DNA from: Eggerthellaceae bacterium | GTDB taxonomy: Bacteria; Actinomycetota; Coriobacteriia; Coriobacteriales; Eggerthellaceae | Reading direction: 5' to 3' | DNA length: 64,000 bases | Assembly: GCA_017432445.1 (NCBI GenBank) | Contig: JAFRJC010000137.1 | Location: 186,001-250,000, forward strand | In this document: positions 1 through 9,051 of the stretch, in pieces | Layout of the letters: each line of letters begins with the position of its first letter | Numbering within the stretch: position 1 is the stretch's first letter | The notes under the pieces: generated by a model | The model's input: the letters and a program-made list of their open reading frames with translations, nothing else | What the model was told of the DNA's origin: nothing | The model's database searches: none | Made by a program: the position numbers and the translations under genes

Positions 1-1077
1 GGCGACCTGATCGCGCATCGTTGCGTGTCCGCCTTGCCGTTGGCAGGCCGTTTCCGCACCATCGACGTGTTGCTCTCCAACATCTCGCACAGCGGGATAC
101 GCAACGTCGGGGTCATCATGCAGCGCAACTTCCAATCACTTGTCGAGCATATCGGCTCGGGGGATGCATGGGATTTGAACAACAAGAGTGGCGGTGTGGC
201 TCTCCTGACGCCGTACGATCAGGGCTTGGCAACTGGCTTGTACCGCGGCTTCGGTGACGCGCTGTTCGCCAAACGCTATTACATAAATAGGCAGAAAGCC
301 AAGTACTGCTTGGTGCTTGCTTCCGATATGGTCTACCGCCAAAACTACGAGAAAATGCTCGAGTACCACAAGCAAGCGGGCGCCGACATCACGCTCCTGT
401 ATTCGCGTGAGCTCCGTCTGGAGCAGGGCGACCCGACGCATCTGGCCAACTTGCACATCAACGACGAGGGATGGGTCCTTGGCGCTGATTTCGAGCCCGT
501 GGGACCTCGGGGCGGTTGCTACAACTTGGGCGCCTGCGTCATGGACAAGGATTTGCTGCTACGTTTGGTGGAAGACACCGGCGCAGAGGGCAAGTACAAT
601 TTCGTATCCGATATCATCGGGGCTGCTCTGGAGAAACGGTACAAGGTCGCTGGATACGAGCATACCGGTTATTCGGCACGCCTCACGACGGTCAAATCGT
701 ACTTTGACACGACGCGCGATTGCATCGACCCCCAGATTAGAAGCGAGTTGTTCGAAGAAAACGGATCTGTTTACACGCGCATCATGGATGCGCCGCCTGT
801 GCGTTACAACATCGGCTGTCAGGTGGAGAACAGCATCTTCGGCAACGGCTGCACGGTAAGCGGCCGCGTGGCGGGAAGCGTTATCTTCCGTGGAGTAGAT
901 ATAGAAGCTGGCGCAGATGTCGAAAACTGCATTATCATGGAAGACTCGCACATCGCAGCTGGGGCGTATCTCCGCAATGCCATTATCGACAAGGACGTCG
1001 AGGTATGCGCGGGAGCGCGCCTGGTAGGTACACCTACCCAAGTTGCTGTAGTACGGAAGGGCTCGGTCGTCGAATGA
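1..1077 (+). CDS. glgD: GlgD-type glucose-1-phosphate adenylyltransferase subunit (5' truncated)
   Basis: The protein belongs to the ADP-glucose pyrophosphorylase family, which supplies ADP-glucose for glycogen synthesis. The reading frame is open from base 1, and residues before the first GTG (25) already read as family sequence (L-x-x-H-R before SALPLAGRFRTIDV), so the true start lies left of the window and roughly 15-20 residues are missing. An N-terminal nucleotidyltransferase domain carries LSN and ASDMVYRQNY. The last ~100 residues are hexapeptide-like left-handed beta-helix repeats (IGCQVENSIFG, GSVIFRGVDI, CIIMEDSHI). In the GlgC/GlgD pair GlgD is usually the regulatory partner, and I assign GlgD rather than GlgC from the short length and divergent catalytic loop. 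glgA and glgP follow on the same strand. The paralogue call is less certain than the family. Confidence 0.85.
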   Translation, partial: GDLIAHRCVSALPLAGRFRTIDVLLSNISHSGIRNVGVIMQRNFQSLVEHIGSGDAWDLNNKSGGVALLTPYDQGLATGLYRGFGDALFAKRYYINRQKAKYCLVLASDMVYRQNYEKMLEYHKQAGADITLLYSRELRLEQGDPTHLANLHINDEGWVLGADFEPVGPRGGCYNLGACVMDKDLLLRLVEDTGAEGKYNFVSDIIGAALEKRYKVAGYEHTGYSARLTTVKSYFDTTRDCIDPQIRSELFEENGSVYTRIMDAPPVRYNIGCQVENSIFGNGCTVSGRVAGSVIFRGVDIEAGADVENCIIMEDSHIAAGAYLRNAIIDKDVEVCAGARLVGTPTQVAVVRKGSVVE

Positions 1078-1107
1078 CGCTAATCGGCCCCTCATACCGA
1101 TGATGCA

Positions 1108-1140
1108 GGATAATCACCGGCCTCGAGCCGGTGATTATCC
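1108..1140 (+). terminator. Hairpin terminator between glgD and glgA
   Basis: A perfect 14-bp inverted repeat (1108-1121 with 1127-1140) closes a 5-nt loop, CTCGA. It begins 30 nt after the glgD stop. The T tract behind it is weak (GTTATTAG), so it may act as an attenuator or RNA-stabilising hairpin within the glycogen operon rather than a full stop. The glgA Shine-Dalgarno sequence (AGAAAGGA) follows closely. Confidence 0.6.
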
Positions 1141-1161
1141 GTTATTAGAAAGGAAAAACGA

Positions 1162-3303
1162 GTGGTAGCAAAGAAGACAACCAGCACTGCGAAGACAACG
1201 AAAACGGCCCAGGCCGCCGAAACTCAGGCGTCCGAGACCGTGCTCGATGCAAAGACCGAAGCGAAAGCAGTAACCGAGGAGGCTCCTGTTTCGCCCGAGC
1301 CTGCTGCGAAGAAGACTGCCCCCAAGACTGCTGCAAAGAAGGTAGCCGAGCCCGAGGTGGCCCCCGAGCCTGCTGCCGAGGTTGCTGTGCCCGTCGAGAA
1401 GGCGGAGGAGAAAACGGAAGCTGAGAAGGTGGAGGAATCGCCCAAGGCCACCGCAAAGAAGGCTGCTCCCAAGACTGCCGCAAAGAAAACTGCGACTAAG
1501 GCCACCGCTAAGAAAGCAGCGTCCAAGACCAGGGCAAAGAAGACGCCGGAGCCCGAAGTGGCACCCGAGCCCGTTGTCGAGGACGTCGCACCCGTCGAGA
1601 AGGCAGAAGAGAAACTCGAAGCTGAGCAGGTACAGGCATCGCCCAAGCCCGCTGCCGAGGTCGTTGCGGCTGATGAAAAGGCGGAGGAGAAGGCGCCTGA
1701 AGAGGTCGAAGCATCTCCCGAGGCAGTTGTTGAGGATGCCGCTCCTGTAGAGGAGCCGAAAGACGAGCCAGCACCCGCATCGCCTGAACCCGAGCCCGCA
1801 TCATCTGAAGCTGCTGAGAAGGACGCCGCTCCCGGAGCGCAGGATGTTGCCGTCGCTCCCGAGTTCGCCGATGTGCCCGGCGTGCTCATTGCGGCTGCCG
1901 AATGCGCTCCGCTCGTGAAGATCGGCGGCTTGGCAGACGTCGTGGGCGCTCTGCCGAAGTATCTCAAGAAGCTTGGCGTGGATGCGCGCATCATCATGCC
2001 GTTCCACCGCCAGATCAAGGAGCGCTACGCCGCACAGGCCGAGCACATGTGCGATTTCCAGGCCAGCTTGGGTTGGCGTTCGCAGTATGTGGGCCTCGAG
2101 AGGCTCGAGCTCGATGGGACCATCTACTACTTCATCGACAACGAGTTCTATTTCGGCGGGCCGGTTTACTGCGGCGGCGAGTTCGAGGGCGAACAGTACG
2201 CGTTCTTCACCCGCGCGGTCATGGACAGCATCCCCCTGCTCGATTTTGACGTGCGCATCCTGCACTGCAACGATTGGCATACGGCCATGATGCCGCTTCT
2301 GGCCAAGACGCAGTACCAAGGCGGAATGCAAGCCGGCCTGCGGACGATCCAGACGATTCACAACCTGCATTTCCAGGGACAGTTCAGCCACGAGTTCGAT
2401 CGCGATCTGCTGCGCATCGACGATTCGCTGGCCACGCCGCAGTTCATCGAACATTACGGCTGCGACAACATGCTGAAGGCTGGCATTGTCTTCGCGGACA
2501 AGGTCAACACGGTCTCTCCCACCTATGCGCGTGAGATTTGCACTCCCGAACAGGGCGAGCGCTTGGACGGCGTGCTGCGCACGCGTGGCGGTGACCTTTG
2601 GGGCATCCTGAACGGCATCGACACCGATGTGTGGAACCCGTCCGCCGACCACAACCTGCCTATGAGCTATTCAGTGAAGAGCCTCTGGCGCAAGGCGCGC
2701 GTGCGCCAAGATTTGCTCGAGGAGCTCGGCTTGGCGCCGGCGGGCGACGAGACGCCGGTGATGTCCATGGTGGGCCGTCTGACTTCGCAGAAGGGCCTCG
2801 ACCTGGTGAGGTGGACGCTCGACGAGATCATGCGCGAAGACATTCGCGTGATCGTCTTGGGCACGGGCGATCCGGAGCTCGAGGCTTTCTTCCGTGACGC
2901 CGAGTATCGCTATAAGGGCAGGTTGTGCTCCTACATCGGCTACAACGGGGAGCTCTCGCACCGCATTTACGCGGGAAGCGACTTGTTCCTGATGCCGTCG
3001 CTGTTCGAGCCCTGCGGCATCTCCCAGATGATCGCCTTGCGCTACGGCACTCTTCCGATCGTTCGTGAGACCGGCGGCCTGAAGGATACGGTTATCCCGT
3101 ACAACCAGTACACGGGCGAGGGCAACGGTTTCTCGTTCGCCAACTACGACGCATACGAGATGCTGCAGTGCATACGCTATGCGATGGCCACCTGGCGCAA
3201 TCCCGATGCGCGCAAGCAGCTGATTTCCCAGGCTATGGCGACCGATTACGGTTTCGATCGCTGCGCCCGCTCCTATGCCGAGCTGTACCGCAGCGTACTG
3301 TAG
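1162..3303 (+). CDS. glgA: Glycogen synthase (GT5) with long Lys/Ala/Pro/Glu N-terminal extension
   Basis: This enzyme transfers glucose from ADP-glucose to the non-reducing end of growing alpha-1,4-glucan. The GT5 catalytic part starts near residue 241 (VLIAAAECAPLVKIGGL) and runs to residue 713, about the normal length of a whole bacterial GlgA. It holds the ADP-glucose-binding K-x-G-G motif (K253) and the C-terminal E-x7-E retaining-glycosyltransferase region (FEPCGISQMIALRYG). Residues 1-240 are low-complexity, rich in K, A, P, E and V, with repeated AAKK/APKTAAKK blocks resembling histone H1 or AlgP tails and a duplicated PVEKAEEK segment. The start is GTG at 1162 behind AGAAAGGA. The frame stays open with no stop across the extension. 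The enzyme call is firm; the tail's role is unknown. Confidence 0.95.
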   Translation: MVAKKTTSTAKTTKTAQAAETQASETVLDAKTEAKAVTEEAPVSPEPAAKKTAPKTAAKKVAEPEVAPEPAAEVAVPVEKAEEKTEAEKVEESPKATAKKAAPKTAAKKTATKATAKKAASKTRAKKTPEPEVAPEPVVEDVAPVEKAEEKLEAEQVQASPKPAAEVVAADEKAEEKAPEEVEASPEAVVEDAAPVEEPKDEPAPASPEPEPASSEAAEKDAAPGAQDVAVAPEFADVPGVLIAAAECAPLVKIGGLADVVGALPKYLKKLGVDARIIMPFHRQIKERYAAQAEHMCDFQASLGWRSQYVGLERLELDGTIYYFIDNEFYFGGPVYCGGEFEGEQYAFFTRAVMDSIPLLDFDVRILHCNDWHTAMMPLLAKTQYQGGMQAGLRTIQTIHNLHFQGQFSHEFDRDLLRIDDSLATPQFIEHYGCDNMLKAGIVFADKVNTVSPTYAREICTPEQGERLDGVLRTRGGDLWGILNGIDTDVWNPSADHNLPMSYSVKSLWRKARVRQDLLEELGLAPAGDETPVMSMVGRLTSQKGLDLVRWTLDEIMREDIRVIVLGTGDPELEAFFRDAEYRYKGRLCSYIGYNGELSHRIYAGSDLFLMPSLFEPCGISQMIALRYGTLPIVRETGGLKDTVIPYNQYTGEGNGFSFANYDAYEMLQCIRYAMATWRNPDARKQLISQAMATDYGFDRCARSYAELYRSVL

Positions 3304-3309
3304 CAAATA

Positions 3310-3342
3310 AGCCGCAGCGGTCGCTTGTCGCCCGCTGCGGCT
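3310..3342 (+). terminator. Hairpin after glgA
   Basis: An 11-bp perfect GC-rich stem (3310-3320 with 3332-3342) and an 11-nt loop are followed by CTCTATTATT. It lies 6 nt after the glgA stop and 33 nt before glgP, so it probably gives partial termination inside the glycogen cluster. Confidence 0.6.
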
Positions 3343-3374
3343 CTCTATTATTCGAAGAAAGATTTAGGTGAACT

Positions 3375-5834
3375 ATGGTTAGCAAGAAGCAGTCCGATAT
3401 CGAACAGGAACGGCGCGTCGCGAAGGCGCGGGAGCATATTGAAAAGCGCATTCGGCGAGAATTCGCCGTCACGCCGGATGAGGCCGTCATGTCGCAGGTG
3501 TTTCAGGCGGCCGCCCTGTGCGTTCGCGACGAGGTGATGGATGTCTGGGCTGACGAGCGGGCTCGTTCGTCGACGTCGGGCAACAAATGCCTCATTTACC
3601 TTTGTGCTGAGTACCTCATCGGCCGTGCGTTCTCGAACAACCTCGTGAATCTGGGGCTATACGAAGTCTATGCCGCTGCGCTTGCCGAGATGGGCTACGA
3701 CCTAGGCGCCGTGGAGGAGCAGGAAGCCGATGCGGGCTTGGGCAATGGCGGCTTGGGCCGTCTGGCCGCATGTTTCCTGGATAGCCTCTCCACCCTGGAG
3801 TTGCCGGCCATGGGATACGGCATCCGTTACGAGTACGGCTTCTTCCGTCAAGAGATTCAGGACGGCAAGCAGGTCGAGGTTCCCGACACGTGGTCGCTCG
3901 CCGGCGACGTATGGGAGGCCGAACGTGCTGACCGCGTGTTCGAGGTAAAGTACGGTGGCTACATTGATGAGCAGTGGAGCGAAGATGGCAAGCTGACCGT
4001 CAACTACGTTGGAGCGCAGTCGGTGATGGCCGAGGCGTACGATATGCCAATTGTGGGTTATGGGAGCAAGCTTCCCGCTACGTTGCGCCTTTGGCGCGCC
4101 CGCGCTCCCCAACGCTTTGACCTCGATCGCTTCAACCGAGGCGACTACGCCCAGGCTACAGCCGACCGCGAGTTGGCGGAGTCCATCAGCAAGGTGCTCT
4201 ACCCCGAAGACAGCCACGAACGCGGCCAGGAACTGCGGTTGCGCCAGTTCTACTTCCTGGTTTCGGCCACGATGCAGTCGATCGTCGATGCGCACAAGCG
4301 CCACTACGGCGACTTGCACACGTTGCCTGACAAGGTGGCGATTCAGATTAACGATACGCATCCGGCTCTGGCGATCCCCGAGCTCATTCGCATCCTCATC
4401 GACGAAGAGGGATTTGACTGGGAAGAAGCTGTCGACATCGTCCAGCGCACCTTCAACTACACCAACCACACCATCATGCCCGAGGCTCTGGAAAAATGGC
4501 CCGTTTCGCTCATGCAACGTCTGCTACCGCGCAGCTTCCGCATCATCGAGACCATCGACGCACGTTTCCGCGATCGCATCTGGCAGCAGTACCCGGGTGA
4601 TACCGATCGCGTCAACCGCATGGCCATCATCCATGGTGGACAGGTTCGCATGGCCAACCTCTGCGCGCTCGCGAGCAATCGCGTAAACGGCGTATCCCAA
4701 CTACACGGGCAGATTCTGCGCACGTCCCTGTTCCGCGACTTCTACACCGCCTATCCCGATCGCTTCCTCGGCATCACGAACGGCGTGACGCAGCGCCGTT
4801 GGCTGGGCGTGGCCAATCCGGGCTTGCGCAAGCTTGTGGATGATACGATCGGCGAAGGTTTCATGTCCGATTGGCGCAAGATTGCCGAGCTGGAGCCCTA
4901 TGCGCAAGATGCGGCATTCCGCAAGGCGTTCGGCGAGGTGAAGGCGCGCAACAAGGAGTCGTTCGCCGCTTGGATGAAGGCGAGCCGCGGTGTCGACCTT
5001 AATCCTAACACCATCATAGATGCGCAAGCCAAGCGCCTGCACGAGTACAAACGCCAGCTCATGAAGGCGTTGCACATCCTCTCCCTGTACGACCGCATCA
5101 TCGATGGCGAATTGGAGGACTTGCCGCCTATCACGTTCGTGTTCGCCGCAAAGGCAGCTCCGGGCTATCGGCGTGCGAAGGACATCATCCAGCTCATCAA
5201 CTCCATTTCGTCCCTCATCGCCTCTGACGAGCGCACACGAGACCGCATTCCGGTCGTGTTCCTGGAGAACTACGATGTCACGGCTGCTCAGCATCTGGTC
5301 GCTGCGGCCGACATCTCAGAGCAGATCTCGATGGCAGGTATGGAGGCTTCGGGTACGGGCTGCATGAAGTTCATGCTGATCGGCGCCCTGACGCTTGGCA
5401 CTATGGACGGTGCGAACGTCGAGATCGCCGAGCAGGTTGGTCCCGAGAACATCTTCATCTTCGGCGCCACGGTTGACGAGATTGCTCGCGTCAACGCCGA
5501 AAGAAGCTACAGTCCACGCGCTACGGTGGAGGCCAACCCGCGTCTCGCACGCGTGTTGCGTCATTTGGTTGATGGCAGCCTTCCCACATCGGACGGAAGG
5601 CGTTTCGAGGATCTGTACTATGCGCTGTCACCGGATGGCGGCATGGGCGACCAGTACTTCGTCTTGTATGATTTCGCATCTTACGACGAGCGCTTCTTCG
5701 ACGTTATCGATGCCTACAAGGATCGCGACCGCTGGCTTGCCAGCGCGATTGTGAATACCGCCAAGGCTGGTTTCTTCAGCTCGGATCGAGCTATAGAAGA
5801 TTACGACGCTCAGGTTTGGCACCTCAACCATTAG
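3375..5834 (+). CDS. glgP: Glycogen/starch phosphorylase
   Basis: The protein is a GT35 alpha-glucan phosphorylase that releases glucose-1-phosphate from the non-reducing ends of glycogen using phosphate and pyridoxal phosphate. At 819 residues it has normal family length. The early phosphorylase signature GNGGLGRLAACFLDSL, the ITNGVTQRRWL block and the AKRLHEYKRQLMKALHI segment are all present. The PLP-binding lysine is K665 in EASGTGCMKFMLIGALTLGT. Here C and I replace the N residues most often seen (TGNMKFMLNGA), a mild deviation close to the cofactor. The ATG start follows AGGTGA. It is the third gene of the glycogen cluster and gives the cell both storage and mobilisation at one locus. 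Confidence 0.96.
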   Translation: MVSKKQSDIEQERRVAKAREHIEKRIRREFAVTPDEAVMSQVFQAAALCVRDEVMDVWADERARSSTSGNKCLIYLCAEYLIGRAFSNNLVNLGLYEVYAAALAEMGYDLGAVEEQEADAGLGNGGLGRLAACFLDSLSTLELPAMGYGIRYEYGFFRQEIQDGKQVEVPDTWSLAGDVWEAERADRVFEVKYGGYIDEQWSEDGKLTVNYVGAQSVMAEAYDMPIVGYGSKLPATLRLWRARAPQRFDLDRFNRGDYAQATADRELAESISKVLYPEDSHERGQELRLRQFYFLVSATMQSIVDAHKRHYGDLHTLPDKVAIQINDTHPALAIPELIRILIDEEGFDWEEAVDIVQRTFNYTNHTIMPEALEKWPVSLMQRLLPRSFRIIETIDARFRDRIWQQYPGDTDRVNRMAIIHGGQVRMANLCALASNRVNGVSQLHGQILRTSLFRDFYTAYPDRFLGITNGVTQRRWLGVANPGLRKLVDDTIGEGFMSDWRKIAELEPYAQDAAFRKAFGEVKARNKESFAAWMKASRGVDLNPNTIIDAQAKRLHEYKRQLMKALHILSLYDRIIDGELEDLPPITFVFAAKAAPGYRRAKDIIQLINSISSLIASDERTRDRIPVVFLENYDVTAAQHLVAAADISEQISMAGMEASGTGCMKFMLIGALTLGTMDGANVEIAEQVGPENIFIFGATVDEIARVNAERSYSPRATVEANPRLARVLRHLVDGSLPTSDGRRFEDLYYALSPDGGMGDQYFVLYDFASYDERFFDVIDAYKDRDRWLASAIVNTAKAGFFSSDRAIEDYDAQVWHLNH

Positions 5835-5835
5835 T

Positions 5836-5866
5836 GATGCAGGAACCCTTGGGGTTTCGCATCATC
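5836..5866 (+). terminator. Imperfect hairpin after glgP
   Basis: TGATGC and AACCC pair with GGGTT and GCATCA across a 2-nt loop, with small internal mismatches, directly after the glgP stop. It has no real T tract and ends 11 nt before the next start, so it could be a weak terminator or a translation-modulating hairpin. Confidence 0.3.
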
Positions 5867-5876
5867 GAAATAGGTT

Positions 5877-6551
5877 ATGGCCGCATTTGGTTTTGCGTAT
5901 ATCGACGAGAACACGCCCGTGCATCGCTGCGATGCACGGGCGAAGCTATTGCTGTTGCTGGCATGCTCGATAGGCGTGTTCTTCGTTCGAACGGGCGGAG
6001 GATTGGCGGCTATTGCCACCGCGGTCGTTTTGCTCATCGTTTTGGCGCGTATTCCGTTCGGCATTATGAACAAAATGCTTGTCCCGGTATATGCCCTCGC
6101 CGCCTTCTCGCTGTTGTTCAACGTGTTGGCGCAGCCTGATGTGGACGGCGTGCTCCGTGGGCTGTTCTTCGCTGTGCGCATGGTGGTGTTGGTTGCTGCA
6201 AGCTTCATCGTATGCTTGACGACCAGGTCAAATGAATTGCTCGATGCTTTTGCGGACCTCATATCGCCCCTAAGGGCGCTGAAGGCGCCAGTCGACGACA
6301 TTGCGCTCATGCTTGCGCTGTCGGTGCGGTTCATCCCGCTCGTCGAGCGGGAGTTCCTATCCATCCGAGCTGCGCAGAAAGCACGTGGGGCCGAGTCCGC
6401 GGGCTCGCTTGGCCGGAGGCTTGGCATTGTGGGAAGCGCTTTTGCGTCCCTGTTCGTTGGCCTGTTCCGTCACGCCGACGCCCTCGCGCTTTCCATGGAT
6501 GCCCGCTGCTACGGCGCAGCTGACCGCCGCACCCGCCTGCCACGCGAGTGA
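5877..6551 (+). CDS. Energy-coupling factor transporter transmembrane protein EcfT/CbiQ-like
   Basis: This is a T component of an ECF-type vitamin or metal importer, the membrane scaffold that couples ATPases to a substrate-binding S component. The 224-residue protein has about five hydrophobic segments (for example residues 25-55 and 60-85) and the two diagnostic cytoplasmic Ala-Arg motifs near the C-terminus: QKARGAES, and SMDARCYG, where the second usually reads ARG. No ATPase or S-component gene is adjacent, so it would have to work with components encoded elsewhere. The Shine-Dalgarno sequence is poor (AGGTT immediately before ATG). Codons 13-22 contain a perfect 12-bp inverted repeat (5914-5925 with 5931-5942), described in the findings. 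Substrate cannot be inferred. Confidence 0.85.
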   Translation: MAAFGFAYIDENTPVHRCDARAKLLLLLACSIGVFFVRTGGGLAAIATAVVLLIVLARIPFGIMNKMLVPVYALAAFSLLFNVLAQPDVDGVLRGLFFAVRMVVLVAASFIVCLTTRSNELLDAFADLISPLRALKAPVDDIALMLALSVRFIPLVEREFLSIRAAQKARGAESAGSLGRRLGIVGSAFASLFVGLFRHADALALSMDARCYGAADRRTRLPRE

Positions 6552-6642
6552 TTAATCTAGTTATAACCATCCATTCCCTTCGAACAACTACCGATGCCCG
6601 ATACGGCGCCCGTGAGACGCTGATGAGTGTTATTATCGTTAA

Positions 6643-7968
<1,326 letters not shown>

Positions 7969-8040
7969 AGCGTTGAGCGGCCTTCGGCCGGCGCAACCAC
8001 AGCACGCAGTGCGGTCTTGATGCACGTCATCTAGTCATTC

Positions 8041-8082
8041 AGAGCGCACCGACGCATACGAGAGTTCGCGTCGGTGCGCTCT
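8041..8082 (+). terminator. Rho-independent terminator downstream of eno
   Basis: A perfect 15-bp GC-rich stem (8041-8055 with 8068-8082) and a 12-nt loop are followed by a T-rich tail (TCTCGTATTT). It lies about 70 nt after the eno stop. Confidence 0.85.
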
Positions 8083-8274
8083 TCTCGTATTTCGAGCTCC
8101 AAGCCTGGCTTGTGCGGTTTGTGTGCAGTTGTCCCATTCCTTGAACCCGAAACGGTAGATGTAAGGAAGGATAATGTCCGTGGTTCAAATGGCGAGGCGA
8201 AGGTCGCGAATCGCTTCCCACTAGCAGCCATACCAGCGAATACGTAGTTGGGGTATGAGAGGAAGTGGGATGTC

Positions 8275-8808
8275 ATGAAAAGGATCGTCGCGCTTATAGC
8301 TGCAATTGCTCTGGCTTTCGTCTTTACGGGTACTGCATTTGCGGACACTCTTGCAGGTGGCTCTGTTGCTCAGGGGATCAATGGGGCAAAAGCTTGTGAA
8401 ATCGCGCTGAAAAACGCGGGGCTTACCAAGAAGAAGGTTTCGAATCTCCAAGTCAAAAGCAAAAAGCAGTATTTCGAAGTTGGATTCACGAAAAAGTGCG
8501 GCGGTACCAAGTACGAGTACGATGTGGCGAAAAACGGCGGCAAAATTCTCGAAAAGGAAGTCAAGTACGCTTACAAGCGTTGTTGCTCGAAGGCAAAAGT
8601 TGGAAAGACGGCCGTTTTGAAGCAGGTCGCGAAGCATTCGAAGAAGAAATTATGCGTCGTTAAAAAAGGCAGCTGCACGTACAAATACAGCAATCACGAA
8701 GGAAGATATAAGGTGAAGTTCAGCTACAAGGGATACCGTTACGAGTACGAATTGCTGGCTCCTACTGGAAAGATAGCGGAATGGGAAAAGGAGCGCATTA
8801 AGAGGTAA
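8275..8808 (+). CDS. Secreted basic protein with PepSY-like repeats
   Basis: This small exported protein of 177 residues starts at ATG 8275 behind GAGAGGAAG; an upstream in-frame TTG at 8248 is less likely because it would put a charged stretch before the signal peptide. The signal peptide is MKRIVALIAAIALAFVFTG with probable cleavage after AFA. The mature part has two similar ~65-residue units. Each begins with a helix (AKACEIALKNAGL; GKTAVLKQVAKH) and continues into aromatic beta-strands (YFEVGF...KYEYDV; YKVKFSYKGYRYEYELL) ending in GGKI/TGKI. This is the layout of PepSY domains, which often inhibit or modulate extracytoplasmic peptidases. It is very rich in Lys and includes a CC pair. It is flanked by hairpins on both sides and uses more AT-rich codons than eno. 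Confidence 0.7.
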   Translation: MKRIVALIAAIALAFVFTGTAFADTLAGGSVAQGINGAKACEIALKNAGLTKKKVSNLQVKSKKQYFEVGFTKKCGGTKYEYDVAKNGGKILEKEVKYAYKRCCSKAKVGKTAVLKQVAKHSKKKLCVVKKGSCTYKYSNHEGRYKVKFSYKGYRYEYELLAPTGKIAEWEKERIKR

Positions 8809-8877
8809 CGGCAACTCCAAACAGCATCATCAGGGATAGCGCAGTCCTGATTTATGAGAATGCGCGAATTCTCGTCG

Positions 8878-8912
8878 GAATGCGGTCAGGGGACTCGCCC
8901 CGGACCGCATTC
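8878..8912 (+). terminator. Strong hairpin between the PepSY-like gene and moeA
   Basis: A 10-bp perfect outer stem (8878-8887 with 8903-8912) continues past one A-G mismatch into GGGG/CCCC around the loop ACTCG. The tail TTACG is only weakly T-rich. It sits 70 nt past the upstream stop and 140 nt before moeA. I see no molybdenum-cofactor riboswitch consensus in this 243-nt gap. The remainder up to 9051 is AT-rich and probably holds the moeA promoter. Confidence 0.55.
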
Positions 8913-9051
8913 TTACGCTACGGCGATGCATCGGATGGTTTCTGTTTCGTCATGCCCAGCCTTGGCAGCCGAACTTCTCGACATTTATTCCAAATGAGGT
9001 ATGATATCCCAATAAAGATAATATTCATTCAAATATATCCTAGGGGGAGTT

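Noticed and set aside
1382-1804. Arg/Pro-rich open frames overlapping the glgA extension in other frames
   Set aside because: They are produced by the repetitive Lys/Ala/Pro/Glu codons of the GlgA tail; the glgA frame is continuous with the catalytic domain.
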